This document shows, in pieces, positions 40,501 to 48,687 of a DNA stretch of 64,000 nucleotides; the first letter of the stretch is position 1; every line of letters begins with the position of its first letter. The notes under the pieces are model-generated. The model saw only the letters and a list, made by a program, of their open reading frames with translations. It was not told where the DNA came from and ran no database searches. Source of the stretch: Pirellulaceae bacterium. GTDB taxonomy: Bacteria > Planctomycetota > Planctomycetia > Pirellulales > Pirellulaceae. The translations under genes were made by a program, and so were the position numbers. Location of the stretch: NCBI GenBank assembly GCA_026004775.1, contig BPJU01000009.1:124001-188000 (forward strand). The letters run 5' to 3'.

Positions 40501-41349
40501 TGGCACCTGCTCCGCCTCCGCGGGCGCAAGCAGTTGTGCCGTGTCGTACAGTTTGCGTGCGGTCCCGTCGCTGCGCCGCCACAACTGCAGGCGAATCCGT
40601 TTCGGCTGCGCTGCCCGGAGCGCCTCGCCAAACACCCGCTCCACCGCCACGGCCGCCGCCACCCACCCGCGCACCGCCGGCTCCTCGCCGGCAGAGGCTG
40701 GGCGCACCGGCGTCATCAGCAGCCAGACGCGACCGGTATCGGCTTCGTCACGAGGAATCCAGAGTACGTGAGAGCCGGTATCCATGGCCCGTTCCAGCAT
40801 GGCGCGGCACTGAGCATCGGCCATCGGCTGCCAGCCGAGCCACTCTTGGATCAGTTCCGGCTGCCGCCCGTAACACCAAACCGCCACGAAATGCGTTTCC
40901 GGTGGCGCCGTCCCGGCGTCGGGTGCAGGATGCAGCCGGAATTCGGGCCGCTCGGCCCGCATCTTTTCGACAAGCGCATCCAACTGGCCGGCGGGAACTG
41001 CCGGCAACCAGGCCAGTAGTTCCAGCGCCGGATGCTGCTCGATCACCCGCTCCGATAGTCGTACAAACAGGTTTTCGTTCCAGCTCTGCCGGTCGCTCGA
41101 TGCCAGGATGCTGATCAATTCGACCGTACGTGTGGCGCTTCGCCACTGCCTTTGGACCGCCGCCACATACGACTTGACGTCCGCCTCGAACTCCTCGCGG
41201 ACCGCCTGGCGGTGCACGATGCGCAATGCAAAGAACACCCCCACGCTCAGCGCCACGCCAAACACCGCAAATGCCACAGGCAACAGCGGCAGCCAGCCAG
41301 GCGTCAACCAGAAGTGTCTTGATGAGGATTTCTCTGATTTTGCTGTCAT
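37504..41349 (-). CDS. Hybrid sensor histidine kinase with CHASE-like, two PAS, two receiver and HPt domains
   Basis: About 1281 residues. A membrane segment (near 22-45) is followed by a periplasmic sensor of about 270 residues, CHASE-like ([18 protein letters not shown], then FVAVWCYG), and a second membrane segment. Then come two PAS domains, a HisKA with [18 protein letters not shown] (phospho-accepting H), an ATPase with [16 protein letters not shown] and GTGLGLAI, and receiver 1 ([24 protein letters not shown]). Receiver 2 ([24 protein letters not shown]) and a C-terminal HPt with [12 protein letters not shown] close the protein. It is a BarA-type phosphorelay. The signal is unknown and no response regulator is adjacent. 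The start is chosen at the first ATG before the membrane segment, without a strong ribosome binding site. Confidence 0.92.
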   Translation of the reverse strand: MTAKSEKSSSRHFWLTPGWLPLLPVAFAVFGVALSVGVFFALRIVHRQAVREEFEADVKSYVAAVQRQWRSATRTVELISILASSDRQSWNENLFVRLSERVIEQHPALELLAWLPAVPAGQLDALVEKMRAERPEFRLHPAPDAGTAPPETHFVAVWCYGRQPELIQEWLGWQPMADAQCRAMLERAMDTGSHVLWIPRDEADTGRVWLLMTPVRPASAGEEPAVRGWVAAAVAVERVFGEALRAAQPKRIRLQLWRRSDGTARKLYDTAQLLAPAEAEQVPAGEPLIIPDEFAGNRWEYRAWPASRFALLRRDLVPAASLVVGLLLTGLGAAYLWRFVQRTLHFETLVESRTAELAREIAQRQSTQTALEESQAAIQSLLEALPLNCFRKDLEGRIIMANSRFCQTIGRSREEILGKTDLDLFPEPQAKKYRADDRHVIETGQVLEDIEEHVTARGEKLYVQVLKAPARDASGRIVGVQGIFWDVTHRFQLEEARRRSDARFRRLVESNIIGVIIARLDGTVLDANGAFLQMVGYTREDLERGRIDWHNLVAPGHPFLSGDTEALLRREGRCPPWETEFLHARGYRVPALVGVAMLEGEPDECVCFVLDITDRKKMENDLKEAKLQADAANQAKSQFLANMSHEIRTPMNAIIGLTELVLNTSLTAQQREYLKMVLDSAESLLQIINDVLDFSKIEAGRMELVKEEFNLREEIGDTMKTLALRAHAKQLELACELDPRIPLRLKGDIGRLRQVVVNLVSNAIKFTERGEVVLSGRLEAQDESSVRLLFSVRDTGIGIPQDKQEVIFSPFVQADASSTRRYGGTGLGLAIASRLVALMHGRLWVESQPGAGSTFYFTCQFERADSETGLLPLPEDLRSARVLVVDDNATNRRILEQMFESWGLRHTAAASADEALRELLVAVQNDSPYDLVVADARMPNKDGFFLIEAMKQSAVLAGTPVVMLTSGDHPEDRQRCEQLGVGAHLMKPVKQSEMLDVLLELLCGDGKRFKVEAPSVPIAAASGRPLRILVAEDSLINQRFIVALLEQHGHHVTLVRDGRAAVEALQNQPFDLVLMDVQMPEMDGCQATQEIRRWESDHGRHIPIIAMTAHAMQGDRERCLAAGMDDYVAKPVRATELFQAMRRVVPEWGETKEEIKASQSANATASSLVAWDQALEAVGGKADLLMELVELFKTEGPRLLQQAREALNGKDAKQLRLAAHTLRGSVRYFACEPVHRLAGELETQAAQSQWTEAQRLCDELAQRIEQLLEELSHPPPDITSR

Positions 41350-41591
41350 AGTTGTAGTGTACCGTCCGCGCAGCGGCATCTCAACGAAAATCGGCTCCCA
41401 CGACAACGGGCCGGTGGTGGTGGATGAAAAACCGGCAGGAACGCCGTTGGTGAAAAGCAGCCTGGCTGTCGGGCGCCACCTGTGTGCGGCCGGGATTGCC
41501 GTCTAGAATGGAACCGGATCATGAGCAGACGCCGGGCCAATGTCTTGCCGCGAGGGGAGCATCCGGAGTTAGAGAAAGACGAGTACCCACG

Positions 41592-42347
41592 ATGACCGTA
41601 AGGACGCTGACGGCCTTGCCCGTCTACAATGAAGAAAAGTACCTGCCGGGAGTGCTGGCGGAAGTGCTGCGTTATGCCGAGGAGGTATTGGTGGTCGATG
41701 ACGGCTCGACGGACCGAACGCCGCAGATCCTGGATTCTTTTGCGGGTATTCATCGTGTGCGTCATGCCGCGAACCGCGGTTACGGAGCGGCGTTGCGTTC
41801 GGCGTTCCGGTTTGCGATCCGGAACCGTTACGACGTACTGGTGACGATCGATTGCGACGGCCAGCACGAGCCGAGGCGGATCCCGCGGTTTATTCGCGTG
41901 TCGCGTTACGCCGACATCGTCAGCGGCAGTCGCTACATGAAACCGTTCGCCGGCGACAGCCGGCCTCCGGAAGCCCGCCGCCGCATCAATCGCCACGTGA
42001 CGCATCTGCTGAATCAGGCGCTCGGGCTGCACCTGACCGATGCTTTTTGCGGCTTCAAAGCATATCGAGTTGCAGCTCTGAAAGCCCTGCGGTTGACCGA
42101 AGACGGCTATGCGATGCCATTGGAGTTGTGGGTACAGGCAGCGGCGGCTGGCCTGTCGATCCTGGAAATTCCGGTGCCTCTTATCTATCTGGATGAAGCG
42201 CGGTCGTTCGGCGGGGCTCTCGACAACGCCGCCTTCCGATTGCAGCATTACTACCAGGTGCTCGAGCGCAGTTTAGAATCCGTCGGATGGCAGGAGCGTT
42301 TTCCGGGCAAGCGGTATGCTGCATGGGTGCGGGGAATAGGCGGATGA
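41592..42347 (+). CDS. Family 2 glycosyltransferase (dolichyl-phosphate mannose synthase-like)
   Basis: This 251-residue protein is a GT-A fold family 2 transferase: ALPVYNEEKYLPGVL at the start, VLVVDDGSTDRTP, NRGYGAALRSAF, and the metal-binding TIDCDGQHEPRRI. GSRYMKPFAGD and DAFCGFKAYR are typical of DPM1-like enzymes, which move a sugar from a nucleotide to a lipid phosphate. There is no membrane anchor. Its TGA overlaps the ATG of the next gene (ATGA), so the two are translationally coupled. Confidence 0.9.
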   Translation: MTVRTLTALPVYNEEKYLPGVLAEVLRYAEEVLVVDDGSTDRTPQILDSFAGIHRVRHAANRGYGAALRSAFRFAIRNRYDVLVTIDCDGQHEPRRIPRFIRVSRYADIVSGSRYMKPFAGDSRPPEARRRINRHVTHLLNQALGLHLTDAFCGFKAYRVAALKALRLTEDGYAMPLELWVQAAAAGLSILEIPVPLIYLDEARSFGGALDNAAFRLQHYYQVLERSLESVGWQERFPGKRYAAWVRGIGG

Positions 42348-43975
42348 ACAGTGTGCACTATACGATGCGCGGACGCTGGCATGCCCCGCGGCAAGATGGC
42401 CACGCGCTGATCGACCCGCCCGCCGGCGCATTGATCGAACAGTTATCCACCCGCAGCTTTCCTGCCGGTCTGCCGGATGTGGATTGCGCGGGACGCCCCC
42501 TGGCAGCGCTGGCTGAAGAAACACGTGGTGCTGTTCTGAAAGAGGCCATCCACTACAGCCGAAAATACCGATCGGTAGAAATTCCCGGCGATGCCCGAAC
42601 GGTGGTAGTGACCGGCCACCAGCCGGAACTGTTCCATCCCGGTGTGTGGTTCAAAAACTTCGTGGCGGCTCATCTGGCGGCGCGCCTCGGCGGAGTTGCC
42701 GTGCATCTGGTTATCGACAACGACTTGCCCCGCGGATTGACGCTCAAGTGTCCCACTTGGCAGGACACCGGAGTTGCCGTGCAGAGGTGCCCGATCGACC
42801 TGGGAGGACCGCTTTGGCCGTATGAAGATCGGCCGGTGCGCGACCGGCAGCTTTTGCGTTCAGCGTCCGATCGCGTGGCGGCTTGTGTCGGGCGATGGGG
42901 AGTCGATGCGCTGGTACGGGATTTCTGGCCAATTTTGTTACAGGCAGCCGAACGCAGCGACCGGATAGGATACGCCATCGCCGAAGCACGCCATCGCTTC
43001 GAAGCCCGCTGGGGCTTGCAAACCGTCGAATTGCCTCTCAGTAGCGTGTGCCGGCTGGCCCCGGTCCGCTGGTGGTTTGCCTGGCTGCTGTGCGATGCGC
43101 CGCGGCTGCACCGAGAGTACAACGCTGCGCTCGAAGAGCACCAATGGGAACAGCGCCGCACCAGCCAGCAGCCGGCAGCGACGCTGCGTTATGAGAAGCC
43201 CTGGTACGAATTGCCATTCTGGGCCTGGACCGCCGATCATCCGGTACGCCAACCTCTGTGGTGCCGTGTGCACCGGGAGTGCATCGAACTGAGCACCCGC
43301 GGCCGGCTAAGACTGTGTCTGCCGCGGTGCGATGTGCCGGGTGCGACCGACGCCCTCGCTCAGGCGGAAGCCAACCGGGTGCGGCTGCGTCCGCGGGCTC
43401 TTTTGACAACGCTCACGGCTCGCTGCCTGCTGGGAGATCTTTTCATCCACGGCATCGGCGGCGCTCACTATGACCAGGTGACCGATCGCCTGGCGACGCG
43501 CCTGTGGGGCTCCGCGCCGCCGGCCTATGCCACAGTGACCGCCACGTTGTGGTTGCCCGTGCAGCACACCCATGTCGGACAAGAAGAAGTCACGGCCGCC
43601 CGAGTCGCGTTGCGCCAACTGCAATTCCACCCGGAAGCGTTTGTGGAAGGGATGAACGATCCGCGCGTGGTGGGCCTGGTGGAAGAGAAGGAGCGATGGA
43701 AACGACAGGTTTCTGCAAGTGAACGCAGGCTGCAATACCAAACCATCTCTCGAATCAACGAGGAACTGCAACCTTACGTCGAGCCGCTGAAGCGCCGGTG
43801 GCTGGAGCGACTGGAGGAACTCGAGCGACGTCACGCTGTTTGCCAGGTGCTCGATGCACGTGACTATTCCTTCGTGCTGTTTCCAGAAGATTATTTGAAA
43901 GATGCGTTCAGCCGCCTGTGGGAAGCATCGTGTGCGACTGGTTTGTCCGTGGTAAGTCGTCACCCACATTCGTAG
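42344..43975 (+). CDS. Conserved protein of unknown function coupled to the glycosyltransferase
   Basis: I do not recognise this 543-residue protein with certainty. A conserved-looking block, VVVTGHQPELFHPGVWFKNFVAAHLA, near residue 82 recalls BshC, the cysteine-adding enzyme of bacillithiol synthesis. The C-terminal 110 residues are strongly helical and charged (KERWKRQVSASERRLQYQ, then KRRWLERLEELERRHA), as in the BshC coiled coil. The similarity is weak, and bshA or bshB genes are not adjacent. It starts inside the stop of the glycosyltransferase gene, so both proteins are probably made together. Confidence 0.7.
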   Translation: MNSVHYTMRGRWHAPRQDGHALIDPPAGALIEQLSTRSFPAGLPDVDCAGRPLAALAEETRGAVLKEAIHYSRKYRSVEIPGDARTVVVTGHQPELFHPGVWFKNFVAAHLAARLGGVAVHLVIDNDLPRGLTLKCPTWQDTGVAVQRCPIDLGGPLWPYEDRPVRDRQLLRSASDRVAACVGRWGVDALVRDFWPILLQAAERSDRIGYAIAEARHRFEARWGLQTVELPLSSVCRLAPVRWWFAWLLCDAPRLHREYNAALEEHQWEQRRTSQQPAATLRYEKPWYELPFWAWTADHPVRQPLWCRVHRECIELSTRGRLRLCLPRCDVPGATDALAQAEANRVRLRPRALLTTLTARCLLGDLFIHGIGGAHYDQVTDRLATRLWGSAPPAYATVTATLWLPVQHTHVGQEEVTAARVALRQLQFHPEAFVEGMNDPRVVGLVEEKERWKRQVSASERRLQYQTISRINEELQPYVEPLKRRWLERLEELERRHAVCQVLDARDYSFVLFPEDYLKDAFSRLWEASCATGLSVVSRHPHS

Positions 43976-44163
43976 TCGGCACGACCAGGGCGAATAAACT
44001 TCTCGATGCGCTTGCCAAATAGTTGCTTTCCGGAAAACTTTTGCTTAGGTTTATATCGGCCGATCGAGGAGACTGGCACCGGCTGGGAGAGCCGGCGATT
44101 GAGGAGGCTCGATGATCGACGGCCGTCGAAACCGGGAAGGGATTTGCGAAGGGACTCGAACCG

Positions 44164-45600
44164 ATGTGTTCCAGAATTACGTCACGACGACGTTGGGACG
44201 ATTCCGGCCGCACCCTGAAAAATCCGCTCGTCAATCCACACCCAACTACGAGTCCTGTCGATTCAGAAAATGTTTTGCCCGTTTCTTTGCAGGATGATGG
44301 AGGGTTGGATGACGGTGCTGAGTTGCGGATTGCGCCGGCGACACGTGCCATCCATCAAGCGGCCGGATGGCTGCTCGGCGCGAGGGGCAGTGCGGGAGCA
44401 TGGGACATCTTCCATTCGGTGACGGAAGTGCCGGATTACGCCCCCGAGCAGCGGTTGTTGGTTTATGCCGGCCGTGAAATCGTGGGGCATGTTCGGTTGG
44501 TACCATGCAGGATTTTCCTGGGACACGTTTCTGTTGCGTGTTGTCAGTTGACGGAGTTGGTGGTCAGATCCGAATGGCATGGACAGGGGATAGCCGAACA
44601 ACTGGTCGAGCGGGCGTTCAGCGAAGCGGTGGCCGGCGGAGCCTGCCTGGTGCTGTTCAATACCGAAGAATGGAGGCCGTACCTGAAACGCGGTTGGTTG
44701 CCCGGTCCGCGACATTGTTATTCGACCATCCAACCCCGCCGTTTGCTGGCTCACCTGCGGCGGTTTCCCAAACCGCTGCCGGATTGGTGGGATGGGCCGC
44801 GTCCGGACCAGTGGACTGTACGCCAGTTACGCAGGAGCGATCTGCCGGCGATCGAACTGCTCTACCGCTCCGCGATGCAGCGCCATTTCGGGCCGGTGGA
44901 CCGAACCGACTCACAATGGCAATGGTTGGTCGAACATGGGGGCGATGAACGACTGTATGTGGTGGAATGCCGCCGTTGGTTGCCGGACGTTGAAGAGCCG
45001 CAAACCGAGGTGCATGGCTATATGGCACTACGTCAAGGACAGGTGCTGGAGCTGGTGGCGTCGGCGAACAACCGCGCCAGGGAAGCACTGTTGATTCGTG
45101 CCGCCGATGAAGCCATCGAATCCGACTGGCACCTGCTGCGGTTCGATGCTCCGTGGGACTCGTGTCTCCACGGGGAGCTGCGCCGGTTGGGAGCCGAGAC
45201 GTACCAGCACGATATCGACGCCGGTTGGGCTTGCCTGATGAAACCGGCTTCCCCGGCGTCGTGGATCGCTGCTACCGCACCGCTCTGGACAGCCCGCGCG
45301 AAAAAAACAGGACTCCCCGCCTCCGTCACACTGTCATTCCTGGTCAACCAGCAGCCGTTTACTCTTTCGGTTTCGGGCGACTCTGTGCATTGGCAATACG
45401 GGCTGGCCGGTTCTGATGTGTTGTATGCCAGTTTACCGGTCACGCAGGCCCTGTTGCTCGGGCGCTATAGCGCTGCGGAACTGCTGGCCGAAGGTAAGCT
45501 GCGTGCCAAGACCAAAAAGGCCGCCAAATGGGCTGAAAAACTGTTTGTGGAGCTCCCCTGGTGGCGGCAAGTGTGGCAGACTCCGGTGCCGTCTGCATAA
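44164..45600 (+). CDS. Eis-like tandem-GNAT acetyltransferase
   Basis: The open frame gives 478 residues. Residues 52-185 form a GNAT domain with the acetyl-CoA loop VRSEWHGQGIAEQLVERAF. A second, degenerate GNAT follows at about 215-365 (VRQLRRSDLPAIELLYRSAM). The last 100 residues look like the SCP2-type domain that closes Eis proteins (FLVNQQPFTLSVSGDSVHW). Eis enzymes acetylate amines, including aminoglycosides, but the substrate here is unknown. The first 50 residues are low in conservation, so the true start may lie later. Confidence 0.75.
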   Translation: MCSRITSRRRWDDSGRTLKNPLVNPHPTTSPVDSENVLPVSLQDDGGLDDGAELRIAPATRAIHQAAGWLLGARGSAGAWDIFHSVTEVPDYAPEQRLLVYAGREIVGHVRLVPCRIFLGHVSVACCQLTELVVRSEWHGQGIAEQLVERAFSEAVAGGACLVLFNTEEWRPYLKRGWLPGPRHCYSTIQPRRLLAHLRRFPKPLPDWWDGPRPDQWTVRQLRRSDLPAIELLYRSAMQRHFGPVDRTDSQWQWLVEHGGDERLYVVECRRWLPDVEEPQTEVHGYMALRQGQVLELVASANNRAREALLIRAADEAIESDWHLLRFDAPWDSCLHGELRRLGAETYQHDIDAGWACLMKPASPASWIAATAPLWTARAKKTGLPASVTLSFLVNQQPFTLSVSGDSVHWQYGLAGSDVLYASLPVTQALLLGRYSAAELLAEGKLRAKTKKAAKWAEKLFVELPWWRQVWQTPVPSA

Positions 45601-45719
45601 CTGACTCCGGCAGCCTGTTACTCGAAACCGTCGACGCCTTGTTCGCATCTTGTAGCCGGTTTAGCTTGATAACAGACTTGATCGGTGTATGGATGCTTGC
45701 ATCGAATGGTTTTCACTGC

Positions 45720-45785
45720 CTATCCGAAAACCGCCCATGGTCCGCTTTATCGATAGGCCCTCGAACCGGTTTTCGGATAGGCTCT
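45720..45785 (+). repeat. Dispersed inverted-repeat element, copy 2 (best stem)
   Basis: TATCCGAAAACCG at 45721-45733 pairs perfectly over 13 bp with CGGTTTTCGGATA near 45768-45780; GCTCT closes the element. The bases just before it (CACTGCC) resemble those before the 53751 copy (TACTGCC), so the unit extends slightly to the left. It lies in the 211-bp gap ahead of the UPF0324 gene and may end transcription from the acetyltransferase gene. Confidence 0.75.
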
Positions 45786-45811
45786 AAGAACGATCAAGAG
45801 GTGGAGGTACG

Positions 45812-47299
45812 ATGCACGAATCGGTCCACAGCGAAAAACGCGATGCCACAAGCCACACCGCCGGTCGTGGCTGGACAAGCGAAGACTGGATCGCCGTCTA
45901 TCTGGGTGCCGCGATTTTGCTCTTATCGTTGCTGTGCGCCTGGTGGGGTAAATCTCCGGATTTTGATCAGTACGTCGAAGAACTCCAGAGTCTGCATGTC
46001 GAACTCGCATCGTCGCCCGACGACGAATTGCTCCAGGAGACGATCGAAAAGAAGCGGTCGGTTTTGTACCGCAACCCGCTTAGTTCATGGGTTCTCGAGC
46101 CGGGGGCGTGGAGTGACGATCCTCGGGACGCCCTTGTCCGGGAAGGTCGTTTTATCGGGCCACAGCTCATGGCGGTGCTGGCACTTGCCGCGGTGGTGTT
46201 TGCCTTCGGCATTTTCTTGCAAGGCCAATCTGTTGGGCGTTTCGCCGTCGGATTCGTGGCCGTTTTCCTGCTGGCGACACTGTCCTTTGTACTGGCTAAC
46301 CAGAAGGTCATCAAATACTACGGCCTCGAGTATCCGCTCTGGGCACTGGTTGTCGGCTTGTTGATCAGCAATGCAGGAGCGATTCCTCAGTGGTTGCGGC
46401 CGGCGCTTCGCAGCGAATTGTATATCAAAACGGGTTTGGTATTACTGGGCGCCGAAATCCTCATGCATCGGTTGTTCGTCCTCGGCTTGCCGGGAATCTG
46501 TGTTTCATGGCTGGTAACTCCTGTGGTGCTGGTGGGTACCTATTGGTTCGGCCAGCGTATCTTGCGGATCGGTTCTCGGTCACTGAACATGGTCATTTCG
46601 GCCGATATGTCCGTCTGCGGTGTATCGGCGGCCATCGCCACGGCTGCCGCTTGTCATGCCAAGAAAGAAGAGCTGTCGCTGGCCATCAGTATCTCGCTGA
46701 CCTTCACCACCATTATGATGGTAGTGATGCCCATGGTCATTCGCTGGCTACAGATGGATCCTGTAGTGGGCGGAGCCTGGATGGGAGGGACGATCGACTC
46801 GACGGGAGCGGTCGTGGCGGCGGGGAATCTGGTCGGCCCCGAAGCTCTGGAAGCGGCCGCCACCGTCAAGATGATTCAAAACACGCTGATCGGGGTGATC
46901 GCCTTTTGCGTTTCCGTGTATTGGGTCATTTGGGTAGAAAAGGAGCAGAACCCGATCCGGCCGCATGCGTCGGAGATCTGGCACCGTTTTCCGAAATTCG
47001 TGATCGGATTCATTGGAGCTTCCGCGGTGTTTTCGGCTCTCCACGCCCGCGGCCTGCCCATCGAGGCGTTGGCGGAATCGGCGGTGGGAGCCACCAAGCA
47101 ACTGCGGGGATGGTGCTTTTGTTTGGCCTTTGTGTGTATCGGGCTGGAAACCCATTTCGCCACCCTCGCTCGACAAATGCGGGGTGGCAAACCGCTGGTA
47201 CTCTACCTGTGCGGCCAGGCTTTCAACTTGACCTTGACTTTCTTCATGGCCTGGCTGATGTTTGCGAAGATCTTTCCTCGTACGGCAGGCTTGCCATGA
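45812..47299 (+). CDS. UPF0324/YeiH-family membrane protein (putative anion exporter)
   Basis: This 495-residue protein has about eleven membrane segments and the UPF0324 signature region ADMSVCGVSAAIATAAA, then MGGTIDSTGAVVAAG. Family members are proposed sulfate or sulfonate exporters, but evidence is thin. It is longer than the usual 340 residues because of an N-terminal segment followed by about 75 soluble residues (FDQYVEELQSLHVELA). GAGGTGGAGG precedes the ATG. Its TGA overlaps the start of the next gene by 4 nt. Confidence 0.85.
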   Translation: MHESVHSEKRDATSHTAGRGWTSEDWIAVYLGAAILLLSLLCAWWGKSPDFDQYVEELQSLHVELASSPDDELLQETIEKKRSVLYRNPLSSWVLEPGAWSDDPRDALVREGRFIGPQLMAVLALAAVVFAFGIFLQGQSVGRFAVGFVAVFLLATLSFVLANQKVIKYYGLEYPLWALVVGLLISNAGAIPQWLRPALRSELYIKTGLVLLGAEILMHRLFVLGLPGICVSWLVTPVVLVGTYWFGQRILRIGSRSLNMVISADMSVCGVSAAIATAAACHAKKEELSLAISISLTFTTIMMVVMPMVIRWLQMDPVVGGAWMGGTIDSTGAVVAAGNLVGPEALEAAATVKMIQNTLIGVIAFCVSVYWVIWVEKEQNPIRPHASEIWHRFPKFVIGFIGASAVFSALHARGLPIEALAESAVGATKQLRGWCFCLAFVCIGLETHFATLARQMRGGKPLVLYLCGQAFNLTLTFFMAWLMFAKIFPRTAGLP

Positions 47300-47598
47300 T
47301 CGATACGGTGACACCACCTGCCGGGGCGACGAAACGCCGGCCTTGGTTGTTGGCCGCCGGGGTACTGGCGATCGGCCTGGTGTGGCTTGGGGTGCTGCCG
47401 TGGGTGGAAACGCTTCCTCCCGTCGCGCGGCATATCCGCTGTCAGGACGAGGCTGAGGTTGATCCAAGCGCGCTATTCTATACGGAACTGCCGTTGGTGC
47501 AGGAGTTGGCACATCGCCGAGAAGTTCTCGGCGGGGCGGCATGGAGAAGGGGGCGCTGGTTGCACGCCCCGGAAAAAAGCTCTGCGGAGTCGCGATGA
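47296..47598 (+). CDS. Small single-pass membrane protein of unknown function
   Basis: This 100-residue protein was found as the gene linking its two neighbours. Its ATG overlaps the TGA of the UPF0324 gene, and its TGA overlaps the ATG of the dihydroorotate-dehydrogenase-like gene. It has a short basic N-terminus (ATKRRPW), one membrane segment (LLAAGVLAIGLVWLGVL, residues 18-34) and a soluble part of about 65 residues with one cysteine (HIRCQDEAEVD). I do not recognise it. The double overlap is the best evidence that it is real. It may be an accessory subunit of the transporter. Confidence 0.65.
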   Translation: MIDTVTPPAGATKRRPWLLAAGVLAIGLVWLGVLPWVETLPPVARHIRCQDEAEVDPSALFYTELPLVQELAHRREVLGGAAWRRGRWLHAPEKSSAESR

Positions 47599-48644
47599 TG
47601 CAAACGCCGCTGCCTCGTTATAACGTGCAACAGACCTACGACTGGAACTATGCCCATCCACCGGCTGCTCCGGACTATCAGGAGGTGCGATTTCCCGGCG
47701 AATGGGATTTTTGCGGGTTGCAGGTCAATGGTCCGCTGGGGATCGCCGCCGGACCGCTGCTCAACGGCGCCTGGTGCCGTTATTACGCGGCATTGGGTTG
47801 GAGCGTATTGACCTACAAGACGGTGCGGAGCAGTGCCCGAGCTTGCTATCCGCCGCCGAATCTGGTGCCCGTGGCGTGCGGCATGCTGCGCGGCGACGAA
47901 ACCGAGGTACAGCAGGCACGGGAGATGGAAGGAACATGGGCCGTGTCGTTCGGCATGCCGTCGCAACCGCCCGATGTGTGGCGAGCCGATGTGGAACGGA
48001 CACGCCGCGCCTTGCGTCCCGGACAGGTGTTGGTGGTTTCGGTGGTCGGGACCGTGCAACCGGGGTGGGACGTGGATGATTTGGCGGCCGACTACGCTCG
48101 TTGTGCCCGCTGGGCGATGGAAAGCGGCGCCGACGCCGTGGAGGCCAACTTCTCGTGTCCCAATGTGCCTACCTGCGACGGCCAACTGTACCAACAGCCC
48201 GAGCAGGCTGCCGCTGTGGCCGCTGTACTGCGTGAGACCGTGGGCCGCCTCCCGCTTATCATCAAGGTCGGTTTTCTGGGGAGCGACGAGAAAATCGAAC
48301 AACTTCTGGAAGCACTGGCTCCCTGGGCCGACGCTCTGTCGATGACCAACAGTGTGGCCTTGCCGGTGCGGGGCCAGGATGGGCGACTGATGTTCGAAGG
48401 GCAGAAGCGCGGCATTTGTGGCGAGGCGATCTTTGAGGCGTCGCTGGAGCAAGTGCGGCGAGCCGCGCAAATCGTGAAACGCCGGTCATTCGCCCTCCAT
48501 TTGATCGGTGTGGGCGGCGTCTTCACCGTCCACCATCTTCAGGCGTATCTTCAAGCCGGGGCACAATCAGTCCAATGCGCTACGGCAGCCATGCTGGTTC
48601 CGGATCTGGTACAGAGGATCCGTGCCGAATGGCCTGAGCGGTAG
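47595..48644 (+). CDS. Dihydroorotate-dehydrogenase-like FMN enzyme
   Basis: This 349-residue TIM-barrel protein is like PyrD: NGPLGIAAGPLLNG at the start (FMN-binding), EANFSCPNV in the middle where class 1 enzymes have the NxSCPN motif, LIIKVGFLG, and GVGGVFTVHHLQAYLQAGAQSVQCATA at the phosphate-binding end. The true substrate could be dihydroorotate or another dihydropyrimidine; the sequence is quite divergent, so I give no symbol. The start is at 47595 or 47598. It is the third gene of an overlapping operon with the UPF0324 protein. Confidence 0.8.
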   Translation: MMQTPLPRYNVQQTYDWNYAHPPAAPDYQEVRFPGEWDFCGLQVNGPLGIAAGPLLNGAWCRYYAALGWSVLTYKTVRSSARACYPPPNLVPVACGMLRGDETEVQQAREMEGTWAVSFGMPSQPPDVWRADVERTRRALRPGQVLVVSVVGTVQPGWDVDDLAADYARCARWAMESGADAVEANFSCPNVPTCDGQLYQQPEQAAAVAAVLRETVGRLPLIIKVGFLGSDEKIEQLLEALAPWADALSMTNSVALPVRGQDGRLMFEGQKRGICGEAIFEASLEQVRRAAQIVKRRSFALHLIGVGGVFTVHHLQAYLQAGAQSVQCATAAMLVPDLVQRIRAEWPER

Positions 48645-48687
48645 CCGATCATTTGCGAAATGTTGCCAGGCAACCGGCATGACATGC

